Source of the DNA: Desulfospira sp963664655
GTDB taxonomy: Bacteria; Desulfobacterota; Desulfobacteria; Desulfobacterales; Desulfobacteraceae
Reading direction: 5' to 3'
DNA length: 64,000 nt
Assembly (NCBI GenBank): GCA_963664655.2
Contig: CAXXHM010000001.1
Span: 682,001 to 746,000, forward strand
Shown in pieces: positions 41,756 through 51,020 of this stretch; position 1 is the stretch's first letter, and each line of letters begins with the position of its first letter. Position numbers and translations under genes: made by a program. The notes under the pieces are model-generated. The model did no database searches, was not told the DNA's origin, and was given only the letters and a program-made list of their open reading frames with translations.

Positions 41756-41822
41756 TTTATTTTTTTCTGGGGGGGAGGGAGGGGGAGGACAGCCCATAAG
41801 AATTTTCGCCAGGCGAACCAGA

Positions 41823-41854
41823 GGAAAGGGCCAAGTCTGCCATTGGCCCTTTCC
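41823..41854. repeat. 12-bp perfect inverted repeat
   Basis: GGAAAGGGCCAA and TTGGCCCTTTCC with an 8-base loop form a strong hairpin 65 bases beyond the stop of the 1398-residue gene. It lacks a following T-run on the minus strand, so it is a stem that may stop 3' exonucleases rather than a classical terminator. Confidence 0.55.
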
Positions 41855-41919
41855 CAAAAATCTTTCTGGAAAGCCTATTCACACCAGGGAATAAGCCCCC
41901 AAACCATCTTTAACGGGTA

Positions 41920-44900
41920 TTAACCCCTTAAACCGGCACCGCCTTGAGGGGACGGAGGCGGCGGGTCCGGCCGCGGCGGGTCCGGCCGCGGCTTCCTGCC
42001 GGGCGTTGATGGGGCCGGGCCCTTCTGTCTTCTGCCGGGCCGCGGCAGTGAAACCGGCGCCCATATCCGGGGGACGCTGAACCGTTCCCATCCCCATTTA
42101 AGAATCCGGATCAGCCAGAAAGAAACCCACAAGGCCCAGGCCAGCATGGCCGCGCGATAGGCCCACATGGGAATGGAAACCACCCAGGCCTTTGGCAGAA
42201 CCGGGCCGGATACGTCATGGTAAAACCGCAGCAGGCCGGCGCTTGATCCGTTCCCCTTAATGGACATGTCCGGATGGCCCAGCAGGCCGTTGGAAATCCC
42301 GAGGACCAGACAGGCACCAGCGGCCAGGGTCAACAGCAGAATACCCGCCTGAACCAGGTTAAACTTCAGGCCTTCTAGGGTACCGGCTTTGGGCCTGAAA
42401 TCCAGGGCAATCAGCCAGCCGGCCACAAGGATAATCCCGGCCGGATGGTTCATGGTGATGCCGATGAACAACAAGAACCACTGAAACAGGTTTAACGGGG
42501 TCCAGCCGGTCCGGGACAGGCCAAAGGCAATCAGCAGGATCACAATGACTTCGGACCAGAACAATACCGCCGGCCCCACGGCCTGGTCCCCGCCGATGAA
42601 CAACGGCCACCGGCTCCGTGAAAGCTTGATATCCACACAGGTGTTGGCCGAAGGCGTGCCCAGGTCCACCACCGGGGTCTTGTAAAAGGGGCTGATGCCC
42701 TCAGGGCTCACCCATTGCAGGACAATGGCCTGCTGCCCCGGGACAATGGGCAGCACCACCTGGTTGTTGTCCTGGCGGATGGGGCACACCCGGCCCTTGA
42801 TGTTGACCTCCTGAAGTGTGGCCCCCTGGGGCAGTAAAATAGTATGGCGCCCCCCCTGGCTGCTTTTAATGGTCAGTTCCAGCCGTCCGCTGGTGGCACT
42901 CCTTCCCGGTTCCAGGTAGAGCAGGCTCTTTTCAATGGTCAGGGTCTGGCCTTCAACGGCTTCAGGCCGGGTAACGGTAAGGGTGAGGATTTCCCCGGGC
43001 CAGGGGTGCCAGGTGGGGTACCACCGGTCCCCGGTTTTGTGGAAAATCACCGGGGTTCCCTCATAGGCCATATGAAAAATAGGGCTGACATCCACTTTCC
43101 AGATTTCGGTCCAGTCCCGGGTGTCGGCGTGTTCAAGGCGGATCTGGCCGGCCGGGGCCAGGAAGGATTCCCAGAAAAGGGAGTCCTGGCCGGGTTTAAA
43201 GTTGATTTTCGCGGTATTGCCTTCCACCCGGATGCCGCCGGTGGTAATGGATTCCCCCGGCAAAAGCCCCATATCCAGGACCATGCCCGATGAGGTATCC
43301 CCTTCCCGGACCACCCGGGTATGGACTTTCCAGACAAGGCCCAGCATCAGGGTCCGTTCCACCCGGGCAAATGCTGGCAGCACAAAGGTTTCAAGCACTT
43401 CCTGGTTGTCGGCCTTAGGATCGGCCTTTCGCTTGAACTGAAGCTGGTCATCAAAACTGCCGTCGGCATGACAGCCCTCCACGGTCCAGCCGTCCGCCGT
43501 CACATCCAGGCCATGGGGCTTTAAGGGAAACACCAGTTGAAACCCGGACTGCCGCCGGATGGGGCCGTCCATGCCGATTTGATGAAGCCCCTTGGGGATC
43601 ATCAGCCAGAGCTGGCCGTTTTGCTTGAAGATGCCGGGCACGGGCCTGCCGTCCAGACTGACCTGTGAGGCCAGCCACTGGCTGTCATCGCCGGGCAATG
43701 GGACGGCCGTGTCAATGGCGGCATGGACCGCCATGTGAACGGCCAGGCGCTCTTTGGAAAGGTCAATGGCGGCATGGGGCAGGTCAGCGCATTGGTTAAA
43801 GCAGTCATCGGCCTTTAGAAGCCGCTGCTCAAGTTCCTTGAGCATCTCCGGGGACGGGATGTCTGCCCCGTGTGACAGCGCCGGCACCCCTAAAAGAACC
43901 AGGCCGGCCAGCCCGGCCAGCAGATACTGGACCCCGGGACCGGCCGTATCTGTTTTCATGCTTTTCCCAATCCCGAGCATGCCCACGGCCAGCAGGGCCA
44001 TCAGCCCTACCCGGGCAAAGGCCAGGACCAGGTTGACAAACGGGCTGAGCAGCCAGAGGGACATGGTCTGGTTCCGGTCCACGGGCCCGGACCATGAAAA
44101 GCCAATGGTTTCAAAGGCCGGCCACAGGGGCATGCCCGGGCCGGTCTGGGTCCGGGCCTTGGGGTCGTACTGCATCACCTGATAAGTGTCCGGGGACGGG
44201 GCCGGCGCGCTTTTGGACAAAAGAGGCCCGGCGGCGTAAGTTCCCAACCGGCCGATGCTTCTGGGAGCAGGAAGGCTTTCCTCCAGGGCATCCACTGCCA
44301 TTTCCCGCTCTTTCACGACTTCCCGGGGACGGGCCTGGGACGAGATGGCGGACTGGGACATGGAGGTCCATGGCCGGGCAAGTTCCGGGTAAATCCCGAT
44401 GCGCAGGGCCTGAACCGCATAGGGCAGAGCCGTGGCGGCAAAAAAGATAAGCACCAGGCCCTGGCAGATTCTGACAAAACTGCGCATCCGGCCTTTGGGC
44501 AGGTATTTGAGCAGGGTAAAGCCGATTAGAAGAGCAAGCCAGATATATTTGGGGGCCCCGGGCTCATGATAAATCAGCACCAGGGTAATAAATGCGAGGA
44601 CGCTTAAGGGTTTTGAATACACCCGGGACAGGGCAATGGTGAAAATCAGGACCACAAAAAAATCCAGCAGGGTCCACTGCCCGATCCAGGTGCCGGGAAT
44701 CCGGTCCACACCCCGGGCATTGACCAGGGTCCACCCCGGGGGCAGATAAAGCCGGCCCTGGACCGATTGGAAATCATGGTCCCAGCCCGATGCCGGCACC
44801 TTTGAAATCCCGTTTTCAAAGGTGGCGTCCACCACCATGTTGACCTTGCCGTTCCGAAGCTCAATGCCGGCCTTTTCGCTGCCTTTTTCACGGGTGATGA

Positions 44901-46116
44901 GCTGTTCTTGACCGTCCACCGTTACCTGACCCGGATGGATATCGCCCAGCAGCTCCAGGCGCCAGTTGGTGTTTTTTTTGCCGGTGATCCGGTCCTGGAT
45001 AAAATAGCCGGACCCGTCAAACCTTAGCCACAGGGTCCGGTCAAGGGACAGCTGGTCCGGCGCGGGGTCCGGGTCCCCACGCTTGATCTGTTTGAATTTA
45101 AGGGTTGTGCCGGGCGGCATGAGATAGGCCGGATAAGACTGCCACTGGGAGGGCATGGCCGTCTGCTTGGGGTCCACCTGGTCTGCCCCTGAGATTTCCA
45201 CCCGCCTTAAATCCGTCCGGGAACTGAAGGCCCAGATTTCACTTTCAGGCCAGAAGTCCTGGTCCGGCCGGGTAAACTGAACGGTTTCCAAAGGACCGGC
45301 ATGGCGCAGGTCAAGGGTGAGCCGGTACTGCCCGGGGCGGGCCTGAACCAGCAGCCGGCCGTCGGGCTCAAGCCTTGCCGGCAGCGGACTTTCAAGGGCC
45401 ACCGGGATGAAGCGGCCGCTCTGGTATAACGGCCCCAGGGTCATCTGCCGGGCCTGGCCGGCCACCTCCAGGGTTAAATCAATGGCCATCCGGGCGGGAA
45501 TGTCATCGGTGATCAGCCGGAAACATTGAACTTTCAGGCGGTCTTCAAGCCGCTTTTCCCGGTTTCTCTGTTTAAGCCATAACCGGCCTTTTTCGTCCAG
45601 GTCGGGAAAATCAACCACATGACGGTTCACCCTTACCGAAACCAGCCCGGTGGATGGCGCCGCCTTCAGGTGTTCGGGAAGCGCGTTCCAGGAAAACCGC
45701 CCTTTAACCGTATGAACGCCGGGGGACAGCATCAGGCCCGGCCGATCGTCCTGCTCTAAAACCACCACCGCTTCATTGTCCAGCAGAACCTCCCGGGGCC
45801 AGTGCCGGCTGCTGCCCGGCAGGTCGACCCGGGTAGTGGTATATATCTGCCAGGACTGCTCAAAGGTCCCGCCGGTATCCGTTAAATCAAGGACCAGCCG
45901 GCCCGGCCAGGCGCATTGAACCTGTCCGGAATTATTGTACATGGGGATACAGGACAATTGATCTTCTTTTTCGTAAAGCACCCAGTTTTTCCAGGGCTCA
46001 AGGACCTCGGGGACATAAACGTCCTTGCGGGCATGGGCCGGGCCGGACAGGACGAGGAAAGCGGCTGCAAAGACAAAACAGACATATATAAAACCTGGAA
46101 TCTTCTGATGGGTCAT
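41920..46116 (-). CDS. Large exported membrane protein of unknown function
   Basis: The protein has 1398 residues from the ATG at 46116 (AAGGAT 8 bases upstream). A signal peptide (ending GPAHARK) precedes a beta-rich extracytoplasmic region (about 30-470), then a membrane cluster (about 475-600, WTLLDFFVVLIFTIALSRVYSKPLSVLAFITLVLIY), a linker, two more helices (about 685-750), a second beta-rich region (about 750-1170), and a final membrane cluster (about 1180-1340) with a Pro/Arg-rich tail. The two halves have a similar plan, suggesting an internal duplication of architecture. I do not recognise a family. It stands alone on the minus strand with no clear partners. Confidence 0.85.
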   Translation of the reverse strand: MTHQKIPGFIYVCFVFAAAFLVLSGPAHARKDVYVPEVLEPWKNWVLYEKEDQLSCIPMYNNSGQVQCAWPGRLVLDLTDTGGTFEQSWQIYTTTRVDLPGSSRHWPREVLLDNEAVVVLEQDDRPGLMLSPGVHTVKGRFSWNALPEHLKAAPSTGLVSVRVNRHVVDFPDLDEKGRLWLKQRNREKRLEDRLKVQCFRLITDDIPARMAIDLTLEVAGQARQMTLGPLYQSGRFIPVALESPLPARLEPDGRLLVQARPGQYRLTLDLRHAGPLETVQFTRPDQDFWPESEIWAFSSRTDLRRVEISGADQVDPKQTAMPSQWQSYPAYLMPPGTTLKFKQIKRGDPDPAPDQLSLDRTLWLRFDGSGYFIQDRITGKKNTNWRLELLGDIHPGQVTVDGQEQLITREKGSEKAGIELRNGKVNMVVDATFENGISKVPASGWDHDFQSVQGRLYLPPGWTLVNARGVDRIPGTWIGQWTLLDFFVVLIFTIALSRVYSKPLSVLAFITLVLIYHEPGAPKYIWLALLIGFTLLKYLPKGRMRSFVRICQGLVLIFFAATALPYAVQALRIGIYPELARPWTSMSQSAISSQARPREVVKEREMAVDALEESLPAPRSIGRLGTYAAGPLLSKSAPAPSPDTYQVMQYDPKARTQTGPGMPLWPAFETIGFSWSGPVDRNQTMSLWLLSPFVNLVLAFARVGLMALLAVGMLGIGKSMKTDTAGPGVQYLLAGLAGLVLLGVPALSHGADIPSPEMLKELEQRLLKADDCFNQCADLPHAAIDLSKERLAVHMAVHAAIDTAVPLPGDDSQWLASQVSLDGRPVPGIFKQNGQLWLMIPKGLHQIGMDGPIRRQSGFQLVFPLKPHGLDVTADGWTVEGCHADGSFDDQLQFKRKADPKADNQEVLETFVLPAFARVERTLMLGLVWKVHTRVVREGDTSSGMVLDMGLLPGESITTGGIRVEGNTAKINFKPGQDSLFWESFLAPAGQIRLEHADTRDWTEIWKVDVSPIFHMAYEGTPVIFHKTGDRWYPTWHPWPGEILTLTVTRPEAVEGQTLTIEKSLLYLEPGRSATSGRLELTIKSSQGGRHTILLPQGATLQEVNIKGRVCPIRQDNNQVVLPIVPGQQAIVLQWVSPEGISPFYKTPVVDLGTPSANTCVDIKLSRSRWPLFIGGDQAVGPAVLFWSEVIVILLIAFGLSRTGWTPLNLFQWFLLFIGITMNHPAGIILVAGWLIALDFRPKAGTLEGLKFNLVQAGILLLTLAAGACLVLGISNGLLGHPDMSIKGNGSSAGLLRFYHDVSGPVLPKAWVVSIPMWAYRAAMLAWALWVSFWLIRILKWGWERFSVPRIWAPVSLPRPGRRQKGPAPSTPGRKPRPDPPRPDPPPPSPQGGAGLRG

Positions 46117-46615
46117 GGCGATATCCTTTTTTTGAACTGTCAAGAATAATTAAGGCATCCTCAAGGTCTTACACCATAACGGGTCTAAACGGATAAATCA
46201 AGCAGCGGTCTTGAATCGTTCAAGGTAATCGCGAACAACCTGCCAACGGTTTGATATGTGCGTATCAATGTCATTAACTTAAGCGTTTTCATCACTATAA
46301 ATTGGGACGGTTGTACAGAAACTTGGAATCTCTTTACACGATTCCAAAATACTGGTAATTCTAATACAGAATTCATTAGATATGAAGGTGATATCCGCTC
46401 TGGTTATCAATCGCTTCTCCATGGCATGCGGTTAGATATCAGATCAAACAAGATAACCGGACCCGTTCAATTACTTGTTAAAGTGGCATAAATTCGTGAT
46501 GATGGGAGTGTAAGAACCGGATGAATCGCCACTGAGTCATTTAAATCTGTCATGAAACCTGATATCAAGGATATTGTCTGATTTTTGGAACTGAAAGGAA
46601 ACGGGTAAAGGACGT
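46117..46615. other. AT-rich region with a possible gene fragment
   Basis: A plus-strand frame (46258-46491, 77 codons) ends FIRYEGDIRSGYQSLLHGMRLDIRSNKITGPVQLLVKVA and looks like the C-terminal part of a small beta-sheet protein, but it has no ribosome site and no recognised family. It is probably a remnant. The rest shows no gene, terminator or repeat that I could support. Confidence 0.4.
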
Positions 46616-47554
46616 ATGTTATTTTTTAAAGACAAGAAAACCGGTAAAGAGTGCCTTTCTCTTATCGAGGATGGCAGCAAGCAAGAGTATGAGTGTGTCT
46701 TTTCTGCTTGTCCCAATCCGACTTGTACCTGCCTGACCATAGACATTGATCTTACCTTCATGACAGGTCAGAACCGTGGGGATCTGCCTAAACCTGGCCA
46801 CAGAGTTACAATTGATCTGAACAAAAGAGAACTGAAGACGTCACCCGAAAAAAAATTACCGCCTGAGGAAAAGGCTTTTGGAGACCTGTTTTTATCCCAG
46901 CTTGGAGATGATGATTTTAAATTCCTGGAAACCAAGTATTCTGCCTATAAAAATAAGATTACAAAAGAAGCGGACATCAACGAAATAGAGGGCTGTTTTG
47001 ACTATGATGAAGTGGAGCTGAATGGGTTGATGTATGCTTACAATGGTATTTTACCGTATGGTGACCAGATTCTGGTTGATATACAAAAAGAAAAATACCA
47101 GATTATAGACCAATTCTGCCTGCTGCCAAAGTGTAAATGCACGGATACAATTCTGGATTTAGTACCTGGCGGGGAAGATGCCATGACGGCTGACCCCTGG
47201 TGTGCCGTTCGACTGAAATATGCAAAAAGGCACTGGACCGCGATGGAGGATTCTTTTCCTCCCATCCCCCTGGAGGAAATTCGAACCGCCATTGAAGCAC
47301 AACATCCAAACTTTTACAAACAGCTTCGGAGACGCCATGAAAAATTAAAGAAGATCTATTTGAATTGCCGCAGGAAACATTATTTACCTTCACAGACCGT
47401 AACAGACCAGAAAGTTGGCAGAAACGATCCCTGCCCCTGTGGCAGCGGGAAAAAATATAAAAAGTGTTGTTTAAAATCGACCACGCCGGTTGGATTCCCA
47501 GACAACCAATCAGACATTTCCGGTTTTCAATTCCCCCACGATTTTAAATTATAA
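46616..47554 (+). CDS. SEC-C motif protein
   Basis: The protein has 312 residues. Near the C-terminus lies the zinc-binding SEC-C motif VGRNDPCPCGSGKKYKKCC (about 266-284), as on SecA tails. The N-terminal 250 residues are not recognised; they contain several Cys pairs (CPNPTCTC near 37, LLPKCKCTD near 178) that repeat a CxC-type pattern. Such proteins often occur in variable regions and have no assigned role. The ATG has AAAGGA 4 bases upstream. The gene is AT-richer than most of the window. Confidence 0.85.
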   Translation: MLFFKDKKTGKECLSLIEDGSKQEYECVFSACPNPTCTCLTIDIDLTFMTGQNRGDLPKPGHRVTIDLNKRELKTSPEKKLPPEEKAFGDLFLSQLGDDDFKFLETKYSAYKNKITKEADINEIEGCFDYDEVELNGLMYAYNGILPYGDQILVDIQKEKYQIIDQFCLLPKCKCTDTILDLVPGGEDAMTADPWCAVRLKYAKRHWTAMEDSFPPIPLEEIRTAIEAQHPNFYKQLRRRHEKLKKIYLNCRRKHYLPSQTVTDQKVGRNDPCPCGSGKKYKKCCLKSTTPVGFPDNQSDISGFQFPHDFKL

Positions 47555-47627
47555 TGCTTTTTTGCATCAGGGTTTAAAAAGTATGAATGAGTTTTTGAAA
47601 AGATATTGACAACATGGACAGGGGTCA

Positions 47628-47730
47628 TGATAGGGTCAAACCTTGATTATCGCATTATGCAGAAAAGCACAAAATCAATACCCCATCCCCCACACATAAG
47701 GGCAATAATCAAGGTTTGACCCCGGTTTTT
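47628..47730. repeat. 103-bp direct repeat, left copy (flanks GNAT gene)
   Basis: The element begins TGATAGGGTCAAACC and ends GGTTTGACCCCGGTTTTT. Its ends form a 21-22 bp inverted repeat (GGGTCAAACCTTGATTAT against ATAATCAAGGTTTGACCC). The right copy at 48243-48345 matches at 102 of 103 positions. Three CGGTTTTTA words follow it directly, up to the GNAT ATG. Confidence 0.92.
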
Positions 47731-47750
47731 ACCCGGTTTTTACGGTTTTT

Positions 47751-48245
47751 ATGAAAATAAGAAAAGCATCCAAAGCAGACAAAGAAAATATTTCGAACAT
47801 GCATATTGCATCAATCAAGAAACTGTGTTGCAACCACTATACTCATGAGCAGTTGAACGCTTGGACCAGTGTCCTAACGCCTTCGGTATACGACCAAGCA
47901 TTGAAGGAAAAAGTAGTCTTAGTTGCATATGACTCACAACAGGATTTAATGGGATTCGGAATTTTAGACATTGAAAATTCTGAAATTAGCGCAATCTATA
48001 TTAACCCTGATGCCGCCGGAAAGGGGATTGGAACGAAACTCCTTAACGAACTTGAAATTACAGCTCGAAATAGAAAAATTTTTAAAATAACCGTTCATTC
48101 CACACTTAATGCAAAAGGTTTTTATTTAAAGTACGGCTATATAGATCAAGAATTAACGTTTCACAGTTTGCCGAATGGGTCAAAGCTTGAGTGTGTGCGA
48201 ATGATTAAAGAATTGTCAGTGAATGCCAAACAAATAAAGGAGTGA
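47751..48245 (+). CDS. GNAT-family N-acetyltransferase
   Basis: The 164-residue protein starts MKIRKASKADKENISNMHIASIKKLC and has the acetyl-CoA loop NPDAAGKGIGTKLLNELE (about 86-103) and the C-terminal FYLKYGYIDQ. The substrate is unknown. The gene is clearly AT-rich compared with its neighbours, has no Shine-Dalgarno sequence and lies precisely between the two 103-bp repeats; its TGA stop is the first three bases of the right copy. This arrangement points to acquisition with the repeats as a unit. Confidence 0.9.
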   Translation: MKIRKASKADKENISNMHIASIKKLCCNHYTHEQLNAWTSVLTPSVYDQALKEKVVLVAYDSQQDLMGFGILDIENSEISAIYINPDAAGKGIGTKLLNELEITARNRKIFKITVHSTLNAKGFYLKYGYIDQELTFHSLPNGSKLECVRMIKELSVNAKQIKE

Positions 48246-48345
48246 TAGGGTCAAACCTTGATTATTGCATTATGCAGAAAAGCACAAAATCAATACCCCA
48301 TCCCCCACACATAAGGGCAATAATCAAGGTTTGACCCCGGTTTTT
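48243..48345. repeat. 103-bp direct repeat, right copy
   Basis: It is identical to 47628-47730 except for one base (T for C within GATTATYGC). The spacing between copies is 615 bp. It overlaps the GNAT stop on one side and stops 4 bases before the 3' end of hemW on the other. Confidence 0.92.
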
Positions 48346-48349
48346 CGTG

Positions 48350-49591
48350 CTAACTTAAGATTTTATCGGCAAAGCTTTCAACAATATGGTCCAGGCGGGC
48401 CCATCCCTTTTTATTGAGCCTGAAATGGCGGCTTGCCTTGGGGTGGGATGTGGTGGACGCCGTGCAGATTTCTCCCAAATGCTGATCTTCAATCTGCCGG
48501 ATGACGGGGGCGAACCGGGTTTGAAAAACCTGACTGAACTTAAGGTTAAAGGCGTCCATGTCAATCCCTTCCCGGGTCCTTAACCCCAGCATGATCCATT
48601 CAAGTTCCTGCTGACAAAGGGTCAGGGTTTCGGTTTGCCCGGGGGGGAGTTTACCGGCTTCAAGGCAACGGATGTAACCGGAAAGGTCGGGAAGGTTCCA
48701 GGATCTTTGAGGCCCATGGCCCGGTTCTTCCAAAAAGGAGTGGGCGGCCGGTCCCAGTCCCAGGTAAGGGGTAAAATTCCAGTAATTTGAATTGTGCCGG
48801 GACCGGTTCTCGGGCCGGCGAAAAAAATTAGAAATCTCATAATGGACAAATCCGGCCTGTTCCATCCGGTCAGACCCTTTCAGAAAAAAACGGATTTTTC
48901 CCCCGGAGGGGCGAAACCGCTTTTCAGCAGCCATTTTGCCCAGCGGCGTATCCGGCTCAACCGTAAGCATGTAGCAGGACAGATGAGACGGCCCAAAGGA
49001 AAATGCGGTTTCAAGGTCTGTTATCCAGGTGTCTGTGGTTTCATTGGGAAGGGCAAACATCAGGTCCAGGCCGATGTTGTCAAACCCGGCTTTGCCTGCC
49101 TGTTCAATGGCCTGAACCGATTGGCGGACCGAATGAATCCGGGTTAAAAATCTAAGTTTATCCCGATTAAAGGACTGGACCCCCAGGGAAAGGCGGTTAA
49201 TGCCGGCTGATTTCAGTCCCGCAAGGCTTGTCCGGTTCAGGGTGCCGGGGTTGGCTTCAAGGGTGATCTCTGCTGTTTGGGATATGCCGCAATACCGGTC
49301 AATGGCCTCTAAAATCCGGGCAACGGCCTGAACCGGCAGCACCGAAGGCGTACCGCCGCCAAAATATACGGTTTCAACCTTGGGGGACCGCTTTTCGGGC
49401 CGGGCAGTGCCGTAAAGCCCCGGGCCCTGGCATTTCAACCGGATTTCCGTTTCAAGGGCCGGCACAAATGCAAGGATTTGATTCAAATCCGGGGTGGAAT
49501 AAAAATCACAGTAAATGCATTTCCTGATGCAGAACGGGACATGGATATAAATGGAAACCGGTTCAGACAAAACGTTCCATGAGTTCATCAA
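48350..49591 (-). CDS. hemW: Radical SAM protein HemW (coproporphyrinogen oxidase-like)
   Basis: The protein has 413 residues. The radical SAM motif CIRKCIYCDFYS (about residue 21-32) is followed by VETVYFGGGTPSVLP, EITLEANPGT, RLSLGVQSFN and a C-terminal HemW region (RSRHNSNYWNFTPYLGLGPAAHSF). HemW is a heme chaperone rather than a true HemN oxidase. Its start overlaps the upstream radical SAM gene by 29 bases, so the two are coupled. Confidence 0.92.
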   Translation of the reverse strand: MMNSWNVLSEPVSIYIHVPFCIRKCIYCDFYSTPDLNQILAFVPALETEIRLKCQGPGLYGTARPEKRSPKVETVYFGGGTPSVLPVQAVARILEAIDRYCGISQTAEITLEANPGTLNRTSLAGLKSAGINRLSLGVQSFNRDKLRFLTRIHSVRQSVQAIEQAGKAGFDNIGLDLMFALPNETTDTWITDLETAFSFGPSHLSCYMLTVEPDTPLGKMAAEKRFRPSGGKIRFFLKGSDRMEQAGFVHYEISNFFRRPENRSRHNSNYWNFTPYLGLGPAAHSFLEEPGHGPQRSWNLPDLSGYIRCLEAGKLPPGQTETLTLCQQELEWIMLGLRTREGIDMDAFNLKFSQVFQTRFAPVIRQIEDQHLGEICTASTTSHPKASRHFRLNKKGWARLDHIVESFADKILS

Positions 49592-50723
49592 TCACCCGGT
49601 CCACATTGTCCGGTGTCACCCCGTAATACTCACAGGCCATGCGGACCTGGTCCATATGGGTGTGGCCGGCCATGTCGTCCGGGCTTCTGAAAAGCCCCAG
49701 GCGCCGGCCGATCTGATAAAAGACCTGGTCTTCGGGACTTAAGCCAAAAAAGTCGTCAATCACCTTTATCATCCGGTCTTTGTCCCAGGGGAGCCGGCCT
49801 TCAATGGTCTCAAACAGATTCAGGATGTGGTCGCTTTTAATATAGGAGTCAATGCCGTTGAGGCTTTCTAAAAATACCCGGATCTCCTTGGCAATCATGG
49901 CATCGGTGGGTTTTTCAAATATTTTCTGGGCCGCCTCGTCAGAAAGCTGGGTCCCGGGAATGAGGGCAATGGTCCGAAGCCTTATAAATTCCGGGTTGAT
50001 GTGGTTCAGGGCCGAAGCGGTTTCAAGGGCGTGCTCAATGGAAAAATCAATGCCGCCCAGGCCCGGCATCACATATTCGGAAAGTTCCATGCCCGCCTGC
50101 TTGACCTTTACGCCGGCCCTGATGTGGGTTTCTTTGTCCACCCCTTTGTTGATCCGGGCCAGGACCCGGTCTGATCCGGATTCCATGCCGATGTGAATCC
50201 GGTTGAGCCCGGCCCGGGCCATTTTTTCAAGGTCCCCGTCCTTTATCCGGACAATGGTATGGCTTCTGGCATAGGAGGTGATCCGTTTGGCAAAGGGAAA
50301 GCGTTCCCGGATATGTTCCAGAATCCGGATCAGATTTTCAGGCTTGATAATCAGAGAATTGGCATCCTGGAGAAAAATGGATTCCATGCCGGCAGCATAC
50401 CAGTTCATGGCCGCATTAAAGGCCAGGCGGTCCTTTTGCTCAAAGCGGTTAAACAGGTTGGCGATCTGTTCCTGAGAAATAACATTGCCGGGAAGGCCGG
50501 TGGCTTTGATTCCCTGAATATAGGTATGGATCAGGTCTATGTCCCGGATAACATGGTCCACCGGCCTGAAGGAAAATTTTTTGGATTTATATACCGGGCA
50601 GAAGGTGCAGTGGTTCCACGGGCAGTTCCGGGTCAGGCGCAGCAACAGGCTGTATGCCTCGCTGGGCGGCCTTATCGGGCCCTGCTCAAATCCCCGGTCT
50701 GGGCTGGTCCTGTTCTCTTCCAT
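49563..50723 (-). CDS. Radical SAM protein of unknown substrate
   Basis: The 386-residue protein has the N-terminal cluster motif TRNCPWNHCTFCPVYK (CxxxxxCxxC spacing) near residue 33, then a TIM-barrel region with HIGMESGSDRVLARINKGV and YVMPGLGGIDFSIEHA, as in Elp3/MiaB-like SAM enzymes. The C-terminal 120 residues are not recognised. AGGACA lies 11 bases before the ATG. It is transcribed with hemW. Confidence 0.88.
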   Translation of the reverse strand: MEENRTSPDRGFEQGPIRPPSEAYSLLLRLTRNCPWNHCTFCPVYKSKKFSFRPVDHVIRDIDLIHTYIQGIKATGLPGNVISQEQIANLFNRFEQKDRLAFNAAMNWYAAGMESIFLQDANSLIIKPENLIRILEHIRERFPFAKRITSYARSHTIVRIKDGDLEKMARAGLNRIHIGMESGSDRVLARINKGVDKETHIRAGVKVKQAGMELSEYVMPGLGGIDFSIEHALETASALNHINPEFIRLRTIALIPGTQLSDEAAQKIFEKPTDAMIAKEIRVFLESLNGIDSYIKSDHILNLFETIEGRLPWDKDRMIKVIDDFFGLSPEDQVFYQIGRRLGLFRSPDDMAGHTHMDQVRMACEYYGVTPDNVDRVIDELMERFV

Positions 50724-50800
50724 TTCTTAAATTGTCCTGTTTGGGATGGCGTTGATTTTTTATAGCATTCATGGAGCGGGTTGGGCAATAGTTTAGGCTT

Positions 50801-50835
50801 TGGATTTGGGATATGGGACTTGGGATTTGGGACCC
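50801..50835. repeat. GGGATATGGGACTTGGG-type word tract
   Basis: The tract reads TGGATTTGGG-ATATGGGACTTGGG-ATTTGGGACCC. It shares its words with the heptamer array at 25254-25406 and with tracts at 30850-30877 and 54878-54915. It lies upstream of the radical SAM gene and downstream of nothing on its strand. Confidence 0.6.
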
Positions 50836-51020
50836 GTTAGGGCAGGTTTGTAAGGAAAATTGTGCGGCAGATTAAGGCCCGGCGCCTCATATTCAAATCC
50901 AAACATTTTGCTCGCCTTATTTTAATTTTAGCCTAATTTAATGAAAACAATTCCCCCCTATAGTCAATTTCAATTAGGTCGGTCATTCACCAACAGTACA
51001 ATTTAAAACTTGTAAACTCG

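Noticed and set aside
41823..41854. Rho-independent terminator for the 1398-residue gene
   Set aside because: The stem is strong, but no T-run follows on the minus strand.
47628..48345. Integron cassette with attC sites around the GNAT gene
   Set aside because: The repeats lack the GTTRRRY and RYYYAAC ends and no integrase or cassette series is present.
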